Shown in pieces: positions 29,037 to 38,699 of a stretch of 64,000 nt of DNA; the stretch's first letter is position 1, and the number at the start of each line of letters is the position of its first letter. The notes under the pieces were generated by a model. The model did no database searches. It was not told the origin of the DNA and saw nothing but the letters and a program-made list of their open reading frames with translations. Made by a program: the position numbers and the translations under genes. Location: assembly GCF_001618885.1 (NCBI RefSeq), contig NZ_CP015114.1, positions 2,232,001-2,296,000 on the forward strand, read 5' to 3'. Origin of the DNA: Staphylococcus condimenti (lineage in GTDB: Bacteria > Bacillota > Bacilli > Staphylococcales > Staphylococcaceae).

Positions 29037-30203
29037 ATGAACAAATCAAAAGGCGGTTTACAATTAACAGTCCAAACTTTAAGCTTGGTAGCCGGCTTTA
29101 TGGTGTGGAGTATTATTGCACCATTAATGCCGATGATCTCGCAGGATATTGACATTACAAGCTCACAAATTTCAATTGTACTTGCAATTCCTGTTATTTT
29201 AGGGTCAGTTTTACGTATCCCATTTGGTTATTTAACAAATATTATTGGAGCTAAATGGGTTTTCTTCTCTAGTTTTATCATATTATTATTCCCAATTTTT
29301 TTACTTAGCCAAGCACAATCAGTGAATATGCTGATGTTGGCAGGATTCTTTTTGGGTGTAGCTGGAGCTATCTTTTCAGTAGGAGTAACTTCAATTCCTA
29401 AATATTTCCCTAAAGATAAAGTAGGATTGGCAAATGGTATTTATGGAATGGGAAATTTAGGAACAGCTGTATCTTCATTCTTAGCACCTCCGATTGCTGG
29501 TGTAATAGGGTGGCAATCAACTGTTAGATTATATTTGATTGTAATGGCTGTATTTGCGATTATTATGTTCTTTTTAGGTGATTCAAAAGAACCTAAAGTT
29601 AAAATTCCATTAATAGCACAAACAAAAGATTTATTAAAAGACTTAAGAACATATTATTTGAGTTTTTGGTACTTTATTACTTTTGGTTCATTTGTAGCTT
29701 TCGGTATCTTTTTACCAAAATACTTAGTCGATCATTATGAACTTACTACAGTAGATGCAGGTATCAGAGCAGGTATCTTCATTGCGATTGCTACATTCTT
29801 AAGACCACTCGGTGGTATTATCGGAGACAAAATCGATGCTGTAAAAGCATTGAAAGTAGACTTTACTTTTATGATTATTGGTGCAATCATTTTAGGACTT
29901 GCCAATAATATTGTTTTATTCACAGTGGGCTGTTTAACAGTCAGTGTTTGCGCAGGTATCGGAAATGGGCTTGTATTCAAATTGGTGCCACAATACTTCC
30001 AAAAAGAAGCAGGGGTTGCAAATGGTATTGTTTCAATGATGGGTGGACTTGGAGGTTTCTTCCCGCCACTTGTGATTACTTATGTAACAAGCGTTACAGG
30101 AACAAGCCACTTAGCCTTTATCTTCTTAGCACTATTTGGTGTTTTAGCACTTGGTACAATGTGGCATTTAAGCAAGAAAAATCGTTCGCTTGCATATAAA
30201 TAA
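29037..30203 (+). CDS. narT: Nitrate transporter, MFS nitrate/nitrite porter family
   Basis: A 388-residue twelve-helix MFS protein of the NNP/NarK family that imports nitrate for respiration. Family elements include [17 protein letters not shown] in the helix 2-3 loop and the glycine-rich [12 protein letters not shown] and [12 protein letters not shown] helices. A GTG at 29028 lies in the ribosome site TTAGGGTGA, so the ATG at 29037 is the start. It is a single gene between the nreC terminator and its own, and an NreC palindrome lies in its promoter. Confidence 0.93.
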   Translation: MNKSKGGLQLTVQTLSLVAGFMVWSIIAPLMPMISQDIDITSSQISIVLAIPVILGSVLRIPFGYLTNIIGAKWVFFSSFIILLFPIFLLSQAQSVNMLMLAGFFLGVAGAIFSVGVTSIPKYFPKDKVGLANGIYGMGNLGTAVSSFLAPPIAGVIGWQSTVRLYLIVMAVFAIIMFFLGDSKEPKVKIPLIAQTKDLLKDLRTYYLSFWYFITFGSFVAFGIFLPKYLVDHYELTTVDAGIRAGIFIAIATFLRPLGGIIGDKIDAVKALKVDFTFMIIGAIILGLANNIVLFTVGCLTVSVCAGIGNGLVFKLVPQYFQKEAGVANGIVSMMGGLGGFFPPLVITYVTSVTGTSHLAFIFLALFGVLALGTMWHLSKKNRSLAYK

Positions 30204-30244
30204 GAACGGTATGGATGAATGAAAAATGTAAATATTAAAAATGT

Positions 30245-30286
30245 ATGGGCCGTCAATCGCAAGGATTGATGGTCCATTATTATTTT
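30245..30286 (+). terminator. Terminator of narT
   Basis: A 14-bp stem (ATGGGCCGTCAATC / GATTGATGGTCCAT, two G-T pairs) followed by TATTATTTT; the T-run is interrupted. Confidence 0.75.
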
Positions 30287-30366
30287 GTAAATGAAAGATT
30301 TATTGATAATTATCTGATTTATAATAATGAAAGAAAAGGTGGGATAAAAAAATATATTTTTATCCG

Positions 30367-30397
30367 CAAAAAAAGTCCCGAAACAAGTTCGAGACTT
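30367..30397 (-). terminator. Terminator of mvaS
   Basis: On the minus strand, stem AAGTCTCGAA / TTCGGGACTT with a 5-nt loop, then T7. Confidence 0.9.
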
Positions 30398-30432
30398 CAA
30401 AGTAAAGCATTGCTTTAAACAAGCTATATTTA

Positions 30433-31602
30433 TTATTTTACGGTATCATAATAACGGATATTATCTGAGATTTCTTTTAGATAGAAGTTGCCTTTAGGTT
30501 CTACTTCTAATTCTGTTTCAGTATCAAATTCTAGATTGTCGAAGCGATTAAAGAACTCTTCATAATCTTCAACAGAAAGTGCTTTGCGATTATCTAACAT
30601 TGCTTTATGTGCTTTAATATCAAGATGGTCTTGATAGTTATCTACAAGTGTTGCACTAAAGAATTCACCGACTGATCCTGAACCATAACTAAAGAGGCCG
30701 ATATTATCGCCGCTGCTTAATTTGTGGTTTTCAAGAAGTGAAATTAAGCTTAAGTATAAAGAACCTGTATAGATATTTCCGACATAGCGGTTATAATCAG
30801 TTGCAGATTTATAACCTTCATTTAGTCTTGCTTGTGTATCTTCTGAGGCACTATCTGTTAAAATGGAATCAAGTGCTTTTTGTCCCATTTTTGTAAATGG
30901 AACGTGGAAGCATAAAGCAGCAAAGTCAGACAATGTTTTATGATGACGTTTCGCGTATTCGTTCCAACTTTCTTGGAAAGATTTAATGTAAGCATCTTTT
31001 GATAATTTACCAGCAACAAGCGGATAAATCTCACCAGATGGACGCCAGAAATCGTAAACGTCTTCTGTATATGCAACTGAATCATCGTGTAATTCAAGGA
31101 TACTCGGGTTGTGGCTGATAACCATTGCAACAGCACCAGCACCTTGTGTAGGTTCACCGCCGCTATTCAATCCGTAACGTGCAGTATCGCTTGCGATAAC
31201 TAACACTTTTTCTTTAGGACGTGGTACTAAATAATCTTTTGCTAATTGAATTGCTGGAGTTGCTGCATAGCATGCCTCTTTCATTTCAAAACAACGTGCA
31301 AAAGGTTGAATTCCTAAGAGATGATGAATTTGCACAGCAGAAGCTTTTGCAGAATCGATTGCTGATTCTGTTGCAACAATCACCATGGTAATATCTTTCT
31401 TATCTTGTTCTGTTAGAATAGGTTGTGCAGCGTTTGCACCCATAGAAACAATGTCTTGAGACACAGGGCTTACAGCCATTTGTGATTGGCCGATGCCGAT
31501 CAAGAATTTGTTTGGGTCCACACCGCGAGCTTCAGCAAGCTCAGCCATATCTACGTAAAAGTTCGGAATATAAAAATTAAGTTGGTCGATACCAATTGTC
31601 AT
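30433..31602 (-). CDS. mvaS: Hydroxymethylglutaryl-CoA synthase
   Basis: A 389-residue thiolase-fold enzyme joining acetyl-CoA and acetoacetyl-CoA to HMG-CoA, the first committed step of the mevalonate route to isoprenoids. The catalytic triad is visible: Glu79 ([10 protein letters not shown]), Cys111 (MKEACYAAT) and His233 ([11 protein letters not shown]). It is divergent from the thiolase-mvaA pair across 112 nt, so the three upper-pathway enzymes share one control region. Its terminator follows on the minus strand. Confidence 0.96.
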   Translation of the reverse strand: MTIGIDQLNFYIPNFYVDMAELAEARGVDPNKFLIGIGQSQMAVSPVSQDIVSMGANAAQPILTEQDKKDITMVIVATESAIDSAKASAVQIHHLLGIQPFARCFEMKEACYAATPAIQLAKDYLVPRPKEKVLVIASDTARYGLNSGGEPTQGAGAVAMVISHNPSILELHDDSVAYTEDVYDFWRPSGEIYPLVAGKLSKDAYIKSFQESWNEYAKRHHKTLSDFAALCFHVPFTKMGQKALDSILTDSASEDTQARLNEGYKSATDYNRYVGNIYTGSLYLSLISLLENHKLSSGDNIGLFSYGSGSVGEFFSATLVDNYQDHLDIKAHKAMLDNRKALSVEDYEEFFNRFDNLEFDTETELEVEPKGNFYLKEISDNIRYYDTVK

Positions 31603-31714
31603 AAATAACCAACATCCTTTCTTGGTATGTTAAATCACTTTAAATCATATCAAAATAAGGCATAGAAATACAATTTTAAATTAGTAGCTAGTGATAAAAA
31701 AGGAGATAAAGATT

Positions 31715-32866
31715 ATGAGTAAAATTGCAATTGTCAGTGCTAAACGTACACCAGTAGGTAAATTCAGAGGTAAACTAAGAAATTATTCTGCAGTTCAACT
31801 TGGTACAATCGCTTTAGAAGCAGCTATCGATGCAATCGAATTGCCGAAAGATTCAATTGAAAATGTTATTTTCGGTAATGTATTACAAGCTGGGAATGGA
31901 CAAAATCCAGCACGTCAAATATTAGTCAATGCAGGTTTACCAACTGCAACTCCTGGTATGACTATTAATGAAGTATGTGGTTCTGGTCTGAAAGCAGTCA
32001 TTTTAGGTAAACAACTGATTCAATTAGGCGAAGCAAAAGTTGTAGCAGTAGGCGGTGTTGAGAGTATGACTAATGCACCTAAATTGCTTATCGAAGGTAA
32101 AGAAAAACCTGTGCCTAGCTTTATGCATGATGGTTTGACAGATGCCTTTGAAAATGTGCCTATGGGTATTACAGCAGAACGTATTGCTGATCAATATGAA
32201 GTGACTCGTGAACAACAAGATGAATTTGCTGTTAAATCACATCAAAAAGCATACGAAGCGACAAATGCCGGTAAATATAATGAAGAAATGATTCCGCTAA
32301 AAGATGCAGATGGAGAAATGATGACAGCAGATGAAGGTATTCGAGGCAACAGTAATGTAGAAAAATTATCTACTTTAGATACTATTTTTAAAGAAGATGG
32401 TTCTGTAACTGCGGGTAACGCTTCAAGTATTAATGATGGTGCGTCAGCATTAATTTTAATGGACGAAGATTATGCAAAAGAACATGGTTTTGAAGTGTTA
32501 GCCACTCTTGGCGATTATGCAGAAGTAGGTTGTGATCCTGAAATTATGGGTATTGCACCGTTTTATGCTGTAAGCAAGTTACTAGAAAAAACAGGCAAAA
32601 CAATGAATGATATCGATTTAGTAGAAATGACAGAAGCATTTGCTGTACAAAGTATTGCGGTTAAAGATAACTTGAACATTCCTGATGAAAAACTAAATAT
32701 TTATGGCGGAGCAGTTGCAATTGGTCATCCTATCGGTGCCAGCGGTGCTCGTTTAGTAACATCGTTAGTAAACGAACTTCATCAAGAAAATAAACAAAAC
32801 GGTATCGCAACAGCTTGTATCGGCGGAGGCTTAGGTATCGCATTAGCAGTTGAAAAAGGAGAATAA
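31715..32866 (+). CDS. Acetyl-CoA C-acetyltransferase (biosynthetic thiolase)
   Basis: A 383-residue thiolase condensing two acetyl-CoA to acetoacetyl-CoA, the substrate of MvaS. Catalytic residues are Cys88 (INEVCGSGLKAV), the His in AIGHPIGASGA and the C-terminal Cys in TACIGGGLG. AAGGAGAT precedes the ATG at 31715; the longer frame from 31691 runs through this ribosome site. mvaA follows after 6 nt. Placement between mvaS and mvaA indicates a dedicated mevalonate-pathway thiolase. Confidence 0.93.
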   Translation: MSKIAIVSAKRTPVGKFRGKLRNYSAVQLGTIALEAAIDAIELPKDSIENVIFGNVLQAGNGQNPARQILVNAGLPTATPGMTINEVCGSGLKAVILGKQLIQLGEAKVVAVGGVESMTNAPKLLIEGKEKPVPSFMHDGLTDAFENVPMGITAERIADQYEVTREQQDEFAVKSHQKAYEATNAGKYNEEMIPLKDADGEMMTADEGIRGNSNVEKLSTLDTIFKEDGSVTAGNASSINDGASALILMDEDYAKEHGFEVLATLGDYAEVGCDPEIMGIAPFYAVSKLLEKTGKTMNDIDLVEMTEAFAVQSIAVKDNLNIPDEKLNIYGGAVAIGHPIGASGARLVTSLVNELHQENKQNGIATACIGGGLGIALAVEKGE

Positions 32867-32872
32867 TTTGTT

Positions 32873-34147
32873 ATGAAAGCATTGGGGAAAGATTTCAGAC
32901 ATTTATCAAGAAAAGATAAATTGCAACGTTTAGAAGAAAACGGATGGATTTCAAAAGAAAGCAGACAAGAATTATGGGATTATCCTTTACTTTCTGAAGA
33001 AGTTGCAGATAGTTTAATTGAAAACGTCATTACACAAGGGGCTTTGCCAGTAGGTTTGCTTCCAGATATTGAAGTAGACGGTAAACATTATGCAGTACCG
33101 ATGATGGTGGAAGAACCTTCTGTAGTTGCGGCTGCTAGTTATGGGGCAAAACTTGTTAATAAAACGGGTGGTTTCCATGTTGAGTCAAGTGAACGCTTAA
33201 TGATTGGACAAATTGTTTTTATGGATGTTGAACAACCTGACAAATTATCAGAGCAGCTTTTAGAAAAAGAAGCGCAAATTCATCAAATAGCAGATACGGC
33301 TTATCCTTCTGTTTTAAAAAGAGGTGGCGGTTATCAAAAAATTGATGTAGATACTTTCTCAGAAGAACAACTAGTGTCTTTAAAGGTATACATTGATACA
33401 AAAGATGCGATGGGTGCTAATATGATGAATACTATTTTAGAAGGTATTTCAGGCTTTTTAAAAGGTGAATGGCCGGATATCAATGTTTTGATGAGTATTT
33501 TATCTAATCATGCGACAGCATCAGTTGTACGTGTTTCTGGAGAAATAGACATTGCGGATTTAGCGCGTGGAGATATGGATGGAGCAGAAACAGCACGTCG
33601 ATTAGAAGCAGCATCTGTTTTAGCTTATGTAGATCCTTATCGCGCAGTTACACACAATAAGGGCGTTATGAACGGTATTCATGCAGTAGTTTTGGCAACA
33701 GGCAATGATACACGCAGTGCTGAAGCAAGTGCACATGCTTATGCCTGTAAAGAAGGACAGTACCGCAGTATGACTAAATGGGAATACTTACCAAGCAAAG
33801 AACGCCTTCGCGGTACTATTGAAATACCAATGACGCTTGCGACAGTAGGGGGCGGAACAAAAGTAGTTCCGATTGCCCGCTTAGCACAAGAACTTTTACA
33901 TGTAGAATCAGCCAAAGAATTAGGTGAAGTAGCAGCAGCAGTAGGATTAGCACAAAACTTTTCAGCTTGTCGTGCATTAGTATCTGAAGGTATTCAAGAA
34001 GGGCATATGAGTCTTCAATATAAGTCATTAGCAATTGTAGCAGGTGCTAAAGGCGATGAAATTGAAAAGGTTGCAGATGCATTAAAAACAGCAGATACAG
34101 CTAATATGGCAAAAGCCGAAGAAATTCTTGAAGATTTAAGAAAATAA
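32873..34147 (+). CDS. mvaA: Hydroxymethylglutaryl-CoA reductase, class II
   Basis: A 424-residue class II (bacterial) enzyme reducing HMG-CoA to mevalonate. Motifs: ENVITQGALPVGLLP (catalytic Glu), DAMGANMMNT for the substrate/cofactor site, and GTIEIPMTLATVGGGT. It lacks the membrane domain of eukaryotic enzymes. It is the second gene of the operon with the thiolase; AAAGGAG precedes the ATG. It ends at a shared terminator with hsp20. Confidence 0.95.
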   Translation: MKALGKDFRHLSRKDKLQRLEENGWISKESRQELWDYPLLSEEVADSLIENVITQGALPVGLLPDIEVDGKHYAVPMMVEEPSVVAAASYGAKLVNKTGGFHVESSERLMIGQIVFMDVEQPDKLSEQLLEKEAQIHQIADTAYPSVLKRGGGYQKIDVDTFSEEQLVSLKVYIDTKDAMGANMMNTILEGISGFLKGEWPDINVLMSILSNHATASVVRVSGEIDIADLARGDMDGAETARRLEAASVLAYVDPYRAVTHNKGVMNGIHAVVLATGNDTRSAEASAHAYACKEGQYRSMTKWEYLPSKERLRGTIEIPMTLATVGGGTKVVPIARLAQELLHVESAKELGEVAAAVGLAQNFSACRALVSEGIQEGHMSLQYKSLAIVAGAKGDEIEKVADALKTADTANMAKAEEILEDLRK

Positions 34148-34154
34148 CATAATT

Positions 34155-34201
34155 AAAGAACCCCTTGACTAGCAATACTAGGTTCAAGGGGTTCTAATTT
34201 T
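34155..34201. terminator. Bidirectional terminator, mvaA and hsp20
   Basis: A 12-bp perfect stem (AGAACCCCTTGA / TCAAGGGGTTCT) with a 15-nt loop between the convergent genes; T-rich on the plus side. Confidence 0.88.
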
Positions 34202-34230
34202 ATCTGATTTAAATATCCATTTCAGTTTGA

Positions 34231-34638
34231 TTAATCAATTGAAATGTTAGAGCTTACTGAAGAATCTGTAGTACGTTTAGGCAATTTGACAGTTAAAACG
34301 CCATCTCTATATTGCGCTGTGATTTCATCGCTTTTAATATTGCTGAATGAGAATTCACGTTTAACACTGTTATCACTACGTTCTCTTTGAATCACACGGC
34401 CTTCTTCATCTTCTGTACGACTTTCAATTGAACGTTTTGCACTTATAATCAAAGTACCTTCATCGTAAGATAGGTTAATATCTTTTTTCTCAAAGCCTGG
34501 TAAATCTGCTTTTAAGATATATTGGTTATTTTTTTCGCTAATATCTGTTTTTACAGGATTGATTGTAGGGATTTGATCTATAAATTGACGTCCGAATTCT
34601 TTGAACAAATCTGTTGGTTTACTTTCAAAAGCCATCAT
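34231..34638 (-). CDS. Small heat-shock protein, Hsp20/alpha-crystallin family
   Basis: A 135-residue small chaperone that holds unfolding proteins. The alpha-crystallin domain spans about residues 35-128 (YILKADLPGFEKKDINL to the family signature YRDGVLTVKLPK). Two ATG codons in tandem (34638 and 34635) follow AAAGGAGAG; the second has better spacing. No HrcA or CtsR site is evident upstream. It lies downstream of sarZ on the same strand with 152 nt between, so co-transcription is possible. Confidence 0.9.
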   Translation of the reverse strand: MMAFESKPTDLFKEFGRQFIDQIPTINPVKTDISEKNNQYILKADLPGFEKKDINLSYDEGTLIISAKRSIESRTEDEEGRVIQRERSDNSVKREFSFSNIKSDEITAQYRDGVLTVKLPKRTTDSSVSSNISID

Positions 34639-34790
34639 ATCTCTCCTTTAATCATTTTGATTTAAAAACCTTGCTTTATTTAAATTTTACCCTGTGATAA
34701 GGATACATAATCTTACTGAATATGAAGTAAGGTTCTTGTGATGATTATACCACGATACTAAAAGGATAGATAATTTCAGCTACTTCATTG

Positions 34791-35228
34791 CTATTCTTTT
34801 GAAAAGTTATCTACGATGAATTTAGAGAGGATAGATTTAATTGTTTTTGCATCTTCAAAAGAGACATCTAAACCGCTGAAAACTTCTTTAGAAATATCAG
34901 AAATTTCATATCTGGTATCTATACCTTTTTGTGTAAGTGCAACTTTTAAATTGCGTTCATCATCTTCTTCTCTTTTTCTTGTAACGAGTTCTTTCTTTTC
35001 AAGTTTCTTAAGCAATGGAGTCAATGTACCTGAATCTAAAAATACACGTTTGCCTAATGTTTTAATATTTAAGGTCTCATGCTCTTCCAATGCTAAAAGT
35101 ACAATATATCCTGTATAAGTTAAATCATACTTTTTCAAGTAAGGGCTATATCTCTTGATAATCTCTTTTGATGAAACATAGAATAAAAAACATAATTGTT
35201 TTTCTAAAAAACTGTTGTTTTCGTACAA
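34791..35228 (-). CDS. sarZ: MarR/SarZ-type redox-sensing transcription regulator
   Basis: A 145-residue winged-helix regulator very close to staphylococcal SarZ. The N-terminus [17 protein letters not shown] holds the single cysteine, Cys13, whose oxidation or thiol modification controls DNA binding in SarZ/MgrA/OhrR. The recognition region is [21 protein letters not shown] and the wing has REEDDERN. In S. aureus SarZ controls virulence, oxidative stress and metabolic genes. The start gives MYENNSFLE. No strong terminator is seen before hsp20. Confidence 0.9.
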   Translation of the reverse strand: MYENNSFLEKQLCFLFYVSSKEIIKRYSPYLKKYDLTYTGYIVLLALEEHETLNIKTLGKRVFLDSGTLTPLLKKLEKKELVTRKREEDDERNLKVALTQKGIDTRYEISDISKEVFSGLDVSFEDAKTIKSILSKFIVDNFSKE

Positions 35229-35595
35229 TTAAATCACTCCTTATTAAAAACCACGATATTATGAACGGTTTCAGTTGTCAAGAACGAAACAAATAAATGT
35301 AATTGTTTCTTTTATTTATATTTGAATTTAAATTCTTAATAATATACCTCTAATGCTAAAAGCCAAACATTATTTATATGGAATGCATTTGGTTTATAAG
35401 GTGATATATTAAAAGGAAACGAAACGGAATTGTTTATTTAAGAAGACTAGTTTTAAAACCATTTTAACTTACGACAATTTTGTTACAATTGGGACAAAAT
35501 AGTTACTAAATTCAGCGAAATCATTCATAATTGTAAAGATAGAGTGAATGCAGGCATAGTATCGCATCATATCGCGAAAAGGAGTCATAAGAAAA
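35229..35595. other. AT-rich intergenic region between sarZ and the DUF3139 gene
   Basis: This 367-nt stretch holds the divergent promoters of its two flanking genes. A possible plus-strand promoter is TTGTTA near 35472 with a poor -10. I find no small gene, RNA or repeat in it. Confidence 0.3.
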
Positions 35596-35955
35596 ATGAA
35601 GAAGAAAAGAATATTACCACTTATATTGATTTTAATCGGCTCTCTTATTTTAGCGACCTTATTCTTTTTTGGGTTAAAAATATATCAAGGTAAGCAAAAT
35701 CTAAAATTAGTGGATCAATACATTACAGAGCATCATTTAGATAATAAGATTAAGTCAGAGAAGAAAAAGTTTAATGCAAAAGATGGCGTTTATTATAAAG
35801 AAGTTGTCTTTACAGATGAACCAGACAAAACTTATGTAATTCAACCAATGGGCACTTCACGTGGATTATTTGCGCAAGCTTTCGATACACAAACCAAAAA
35901 ACATCTAAAAAAAGCGAAACATAATTTCTTTGATGACAATTATAAGCTTAAATAA
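35596..35955 (+). CDS. DUF3139-type small membrane-anchored protein
   Basis: A 119-residue protein. One N-terminal membrane helix (ILPLILILIGSLILATLFFFG, given as a region at about residues 6-26) is followed by an extracellular domain with the pattern YYKEVVFTDEPDKTYVIQP, which fits the staphylococcal DUF3139 family. The C-terminus is basic. Function is unknown. AAAGGAG precedes the ATG, and a clean terminator follows, so it is a single-gene transcript. Confidence 0.78.
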   Translation: MKKKRILPLILILIGSLILATLFFFGLKIYQGKQNLKLVDQYITEHHLDNKIKSEKKKFNAKDGVYYKEVVFTDEPDKTYVIQPMGTSRGLFAQAFDTQTKKHLKKAKHNFFDDNYKLK

Positions 35956-35986
35956 CCTATTAAGTATGTTAAAATAAATGTGATTA

Positions 35987-36025
35987 AGACATTAAACACG
36001 ATAAGTAGTGTTTAGTGTCTTCTTT
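35987..36025 (+). terminator. Terminator of the DUF3139 gene
   Basis: A 13-bp stem (AGACATTAAACAC / GTGTTTAGTGTCT) then TCTTT; a short T-run. Confidence 0.75.
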
Positions 36026-36098
36026 GCGTTAAACAAAAGTTCTATAACTTAAAGGTCGATGAATCGATTTAATGACATTTTCATCAACTTTACCATAA

Positions 36099-36114
36099 TG
36101 TGATTAATATCACC
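36099..36114 (+). promoter_or_regulatory. CRP/FNR-family (ArcR-like) site before the broken DMT gene
   Basis: TGTGA-TTAATA-TCACC matches TGTGA-N6-TCACA at 9 of 10 fixed positions. Staphylococcal ArcR binds such boxes. It lies ~60 nt upstream of the start codon. Confidence 0.45.
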
Positions 36115-36174
36115 CAAAATGGTTATAACACCTTTAGTATCAGCATAGAGAAATAACATGATAGGAGGGACAGT

Positions 36175-37077
36175 ATGGCACACAGAAATCAAAAACGGTG
36201 GCCGGGATTTGTTTTAGTAATCGTAGGAGCAATATTTTGGGGTGTCGGGGGAACGGTTTCCCAATGGTTATTTGAAAATAAACATTTACCGGTAACTTGG
36301 TTTGTAGGTGTGAGATTATTAGTATCTGGTTTACTCTTAATTCTTACTTCATTTTTCTTAGAAGGTAAGAAAACAATTACAATTTGAACAGATAAAAAAG
36401 CCGTAATAAAATTAATTGTGTATTCGCTCTTGGGTATGCTGGGTGTGCAATATTGTTTCATGGCAACAATTCATTATGGTAATGCAGCCGTAGCTACATT
36501 GCTGCAATATTTAGGTCCAGTTATCATTATTTTATATCTTGTTGCAACTAAAGTTATTAACTTTAAATGGAAAGAAGGTATCGCAGTTACATTAGCGTTG
36601 GGCGGTACATTCTTGTTATTAACAAATGGTTCACTTGCAACATTGTCAGTACCTATGCCAGCAATTGTTTGGGGACTGATGTCGGCTTTTGCAATGGCCT
36701 TTTATACAATATATCCAGTTCAGTTATTAGCTAAATGGGGAACTGTGAATGTAGTTGGTTGGGCTATGTTTATAGCAGGTATTTTCTTAAACTTCTTACA
36801 TCCGATTTGGCAAGTTGATACGTCGAATTGGGATTTAAAAGTACTGATTTATATATTTATTTCAGTTATTTTAGGAACAATGTTTGCGTTCTGGCTCTTC
36901 ATTTCTAGTTTGAATTATCTATATCCTCAAGAGGCCAGTGTACTAGGAACAATAGAACCATTAACTGCGATATTATTATCAGTAGTATGGTTAGGTGTAT
37001 CTTTCGGTATTTGGCAAGTTGCAGGTGTAGGTTGTATTGTATTGATGGTCATATTCTTAGCTGTCGTCAAAGATTAA
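36175..37077 (+). pseudogene. EamA/DMT-family permease interrupted by an in-frame TGA
   Basis: One 301-codon frame encodes a ten-helix drug/metabolite transporter, opening FVLVIVGAIFWGVGGTVSQWLFE and continuing to VGCIVLMVIFLAVVKD. A single TGA at 36385-36387 splits it into 70 and ~220 residues; both parts are in the same frame and both look normal. In relatives this position is likely Trp (TGG to TGA would be one change), since the sequence continues with TDKKAVIKL as a cytoplasmic loop. A good ribosome site (AGGAGGG) precedes the ATG. Either it is a recent null mutation or a sequencing error. The rest has not decayed. Confidence 0.85.
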
Positions 37078-37090
37078 TAGTGTGTATCTC

Positions 37091-37209
37091 ATAATTAGGA
37101 TAGAAAGTTATAAGTTGCCTTTTAACACTAATTACACTAATTCATATTTTCTTTTTAATCATTTAGTGTAATATTAGGTTGAACTTTTAATTTTTTCTAT
37201 CCTAATTAT
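37091..37209. repeat. Long imperfect inverted repeat before gltT
   Basis: Left arm 37091-37140 and right arm 37163-37209 around a 22-nt centre. The outer 16 bp (ATAATTAGGATAGAAA and its complement) and the inner 9 bp (TTACACTAA / TTAGTGTAA) pair perfectly; the middles are degenerate. It could be a MITE-like relic, a large RNA hairpin in the gltT leader, or a terminator for the upstream DMT frame. No target duplication is visible. Confidence 0.7.
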
Positions 37210-37258
37210 TTATTTTCTGATATAATTAAACAATGTCAGAAAAAGGGGAGATGCATCA

Positions 37259-38536
37259 ATGGCTTTATTTAAGCGAAAAATTAGTTTACCAATGCAGGTT
37301 ATGATTGCACTGGTTCTTGGCGTTGTTGTAGGACTATTATTATATGGACATAAAGATATAGCGAACTATATCCAGCCGCTTGGTGACATATTTTTAAACT
37401 TAATTAAAATGATTGTCATTCCAGTAGTATTTTGTTCACTGGCATTATCAATATCAGGTGTTGGTGAATCTAAAACAGTTGGGCGATATGGTTTGAAAAC
37501 AATTGTATATTTTGAAATTATAACAACAATTGCAATTGCTTTAGGTGTATTGTTTGCTAATTTATTTAAACCGGGGACGGGCTTAGATCCAAACAAATTA
37601 CCTAAAGGTGATATTTCAAAATATGAATCATCAGCACATGCTGCTGAACATTCTACATATGGTAATCATTTTATCGATACAATTGTAAACATTATTCCAA
37701 CGAACTTTTTCGAAGCATTATCCAAAGGTGAATTGCTTCCGATTATCTTCTTCGCAGTATTCTTCGGTTTAGGTATTGCGGCAATCGGTGAAAAAGGTAA
37801 ACCTGTCAAAGATTTCTTAGGCGGTGTGTTGGAAGCGACATTCTGGATGATTAATAAAATTTTAAAACTCGCTCCATTAGGCGTATTTGCATTTATTTGT
37901 GTAACAATAATGACATTTGGTGCTTCAGCATTAATTCCGTTATTAAAACTTGTACTTGTTGTAGTCGGCGCAATGATATTCTTTGTAGTCGTTGTATTAG
38001 GAATTGTAGCGAAATTAGCTGGCACAAGTGTATTTGATATTATAAAAGTATTAAAAAGCGAAATCTTACTTGCCTTTTCAACATCAAGTTCTGAAGCAGT
38101 ATTACCAGTAATGATGCAGAAAATGGAAAGATTTGGATCGCCAAAAGATATTACATCTTTTGTTATCCCGATTGGTTATACTTTCAACTTAGACGGATCT
38201 GCATTATACCAATCAATTGCAGCATTATTCGTAGCACAAATGTACGGCATTCATTTAAGTTTACCTGAGCAACTAGTCTTAATCTTTACTTTAATGATTA
38301 CTTCTAAAGGTATGGCAGCTGTACCAGGTACTTCAATTGTTGTTTTATTAACAACATTAGGTTCTATGGGATTACCAGCAGCCGGACTTGCATTGATTAT
38401 CGGTGTGGACCGTATTTTAGATATGGTACGTACTTGTGTTAACGTAGTAGGTAACGCTTTATCTACAGTAGTAATTGCTAAATGGGAAGGCGTATTTGAC
38501 AAAGAACAAAACAAAGATTATTTAAATTCTATTTAA
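37259..38536 (+). CDS. gltT: Dicarboxylate/amino acid:cation symporter, glutamate type
   Basis: A 425-residue DAACS (SLC1-like) symporter that imports glutamate/aspartate with Na+ or H+. Eight helices and two re-entrant hairpins are recognisable: the serine-rich STSSSEAVLPVMMQ hairpin and the NLDGSALYQSIAALF helix, then SKGMAAVPGTS and the DRILDMVRTCVNVVGNAL substrate-binding helix. All are intact. The ribosome site AAGGGGAGATG precedes the ATG. Its upstream region carries the 119-bp inverted repeat. Confidence 0.92.
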   Translation: MALFKRKISLPMQVMIALVLGVVVGLLLYGHKDIANYIQPLGDIFLNLIKMIVIPVVFCSLALSISGVGESKTVGRYGLKTIVYFEIITTIAIALGVLFANLFKPGTGLDPNKLPKGDISKYESSAHAAEHSTYGNHFIDTIVNIIPTNFFEALSKGELLPIIFFAVFFGLGIAAIGEKGKPVKDFLGGVLEATFWMINKILKLAPLGVFAFICVTIMTFGASALIPLLKLVLVVVGAMIFFVVVVLGIVAKLAGTSVFDIIKVLKSEILLAFSTSSSEAVLPVMMQKMERFGSPKDITSFVIPIGYTFNLDGSALYQSIAALFVAQMYGIHLSLPEQLVLIFTLMITSKGMAAVPGTSIVVLLTTLGSMGLPAAGLALIIGVDRILDMVRTCVNVVGNALSTVVIAKWEGVFDKEQNKDYLNSI

Positions 38537-38608
38537 GCAAATTAAAAAAATAGCGAAGACTTCGGTCTTACGCACAATTAAACTTTCTGACATAATTTAT
38601 ATTCTATG

Positions 38609-38642
38609 AGGTACTAGTCGTATTTTTGACTAGTGCCTTTTT
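38609..38642 (+). terminator. Terminator of gltT
   Basis: Stem AGGTACTAGTC / GACTAGTGCCT (one G-T) with an 8-nt loop, then T5. Confidence 0.88.
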
Positions 38643-38648
38643 AAATTG

Positions 38649-38681
38649 AAAAAAAGCTGGAACAATCAAATGTTCCAACTT
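38649..38681 (-). terminator. Terminator of the DUF4889-like gene
   Basis: On the minus strand, stem AAGTTGGAAC / GTTCCAGCTT, then T7. Confidence 0.88.
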
Positions 38682-38699
38682 AGATAAAATTATATTTGA

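Noticed and set aside
36385..36387. TGA in the DMT permease as selenocysteine or programmed recoding
   Set aside because: No selenocysteine-type hairpin follows, and the residue lies in a cytoplasmic loop with no redox role; a nonsense mutation or error is simpler.
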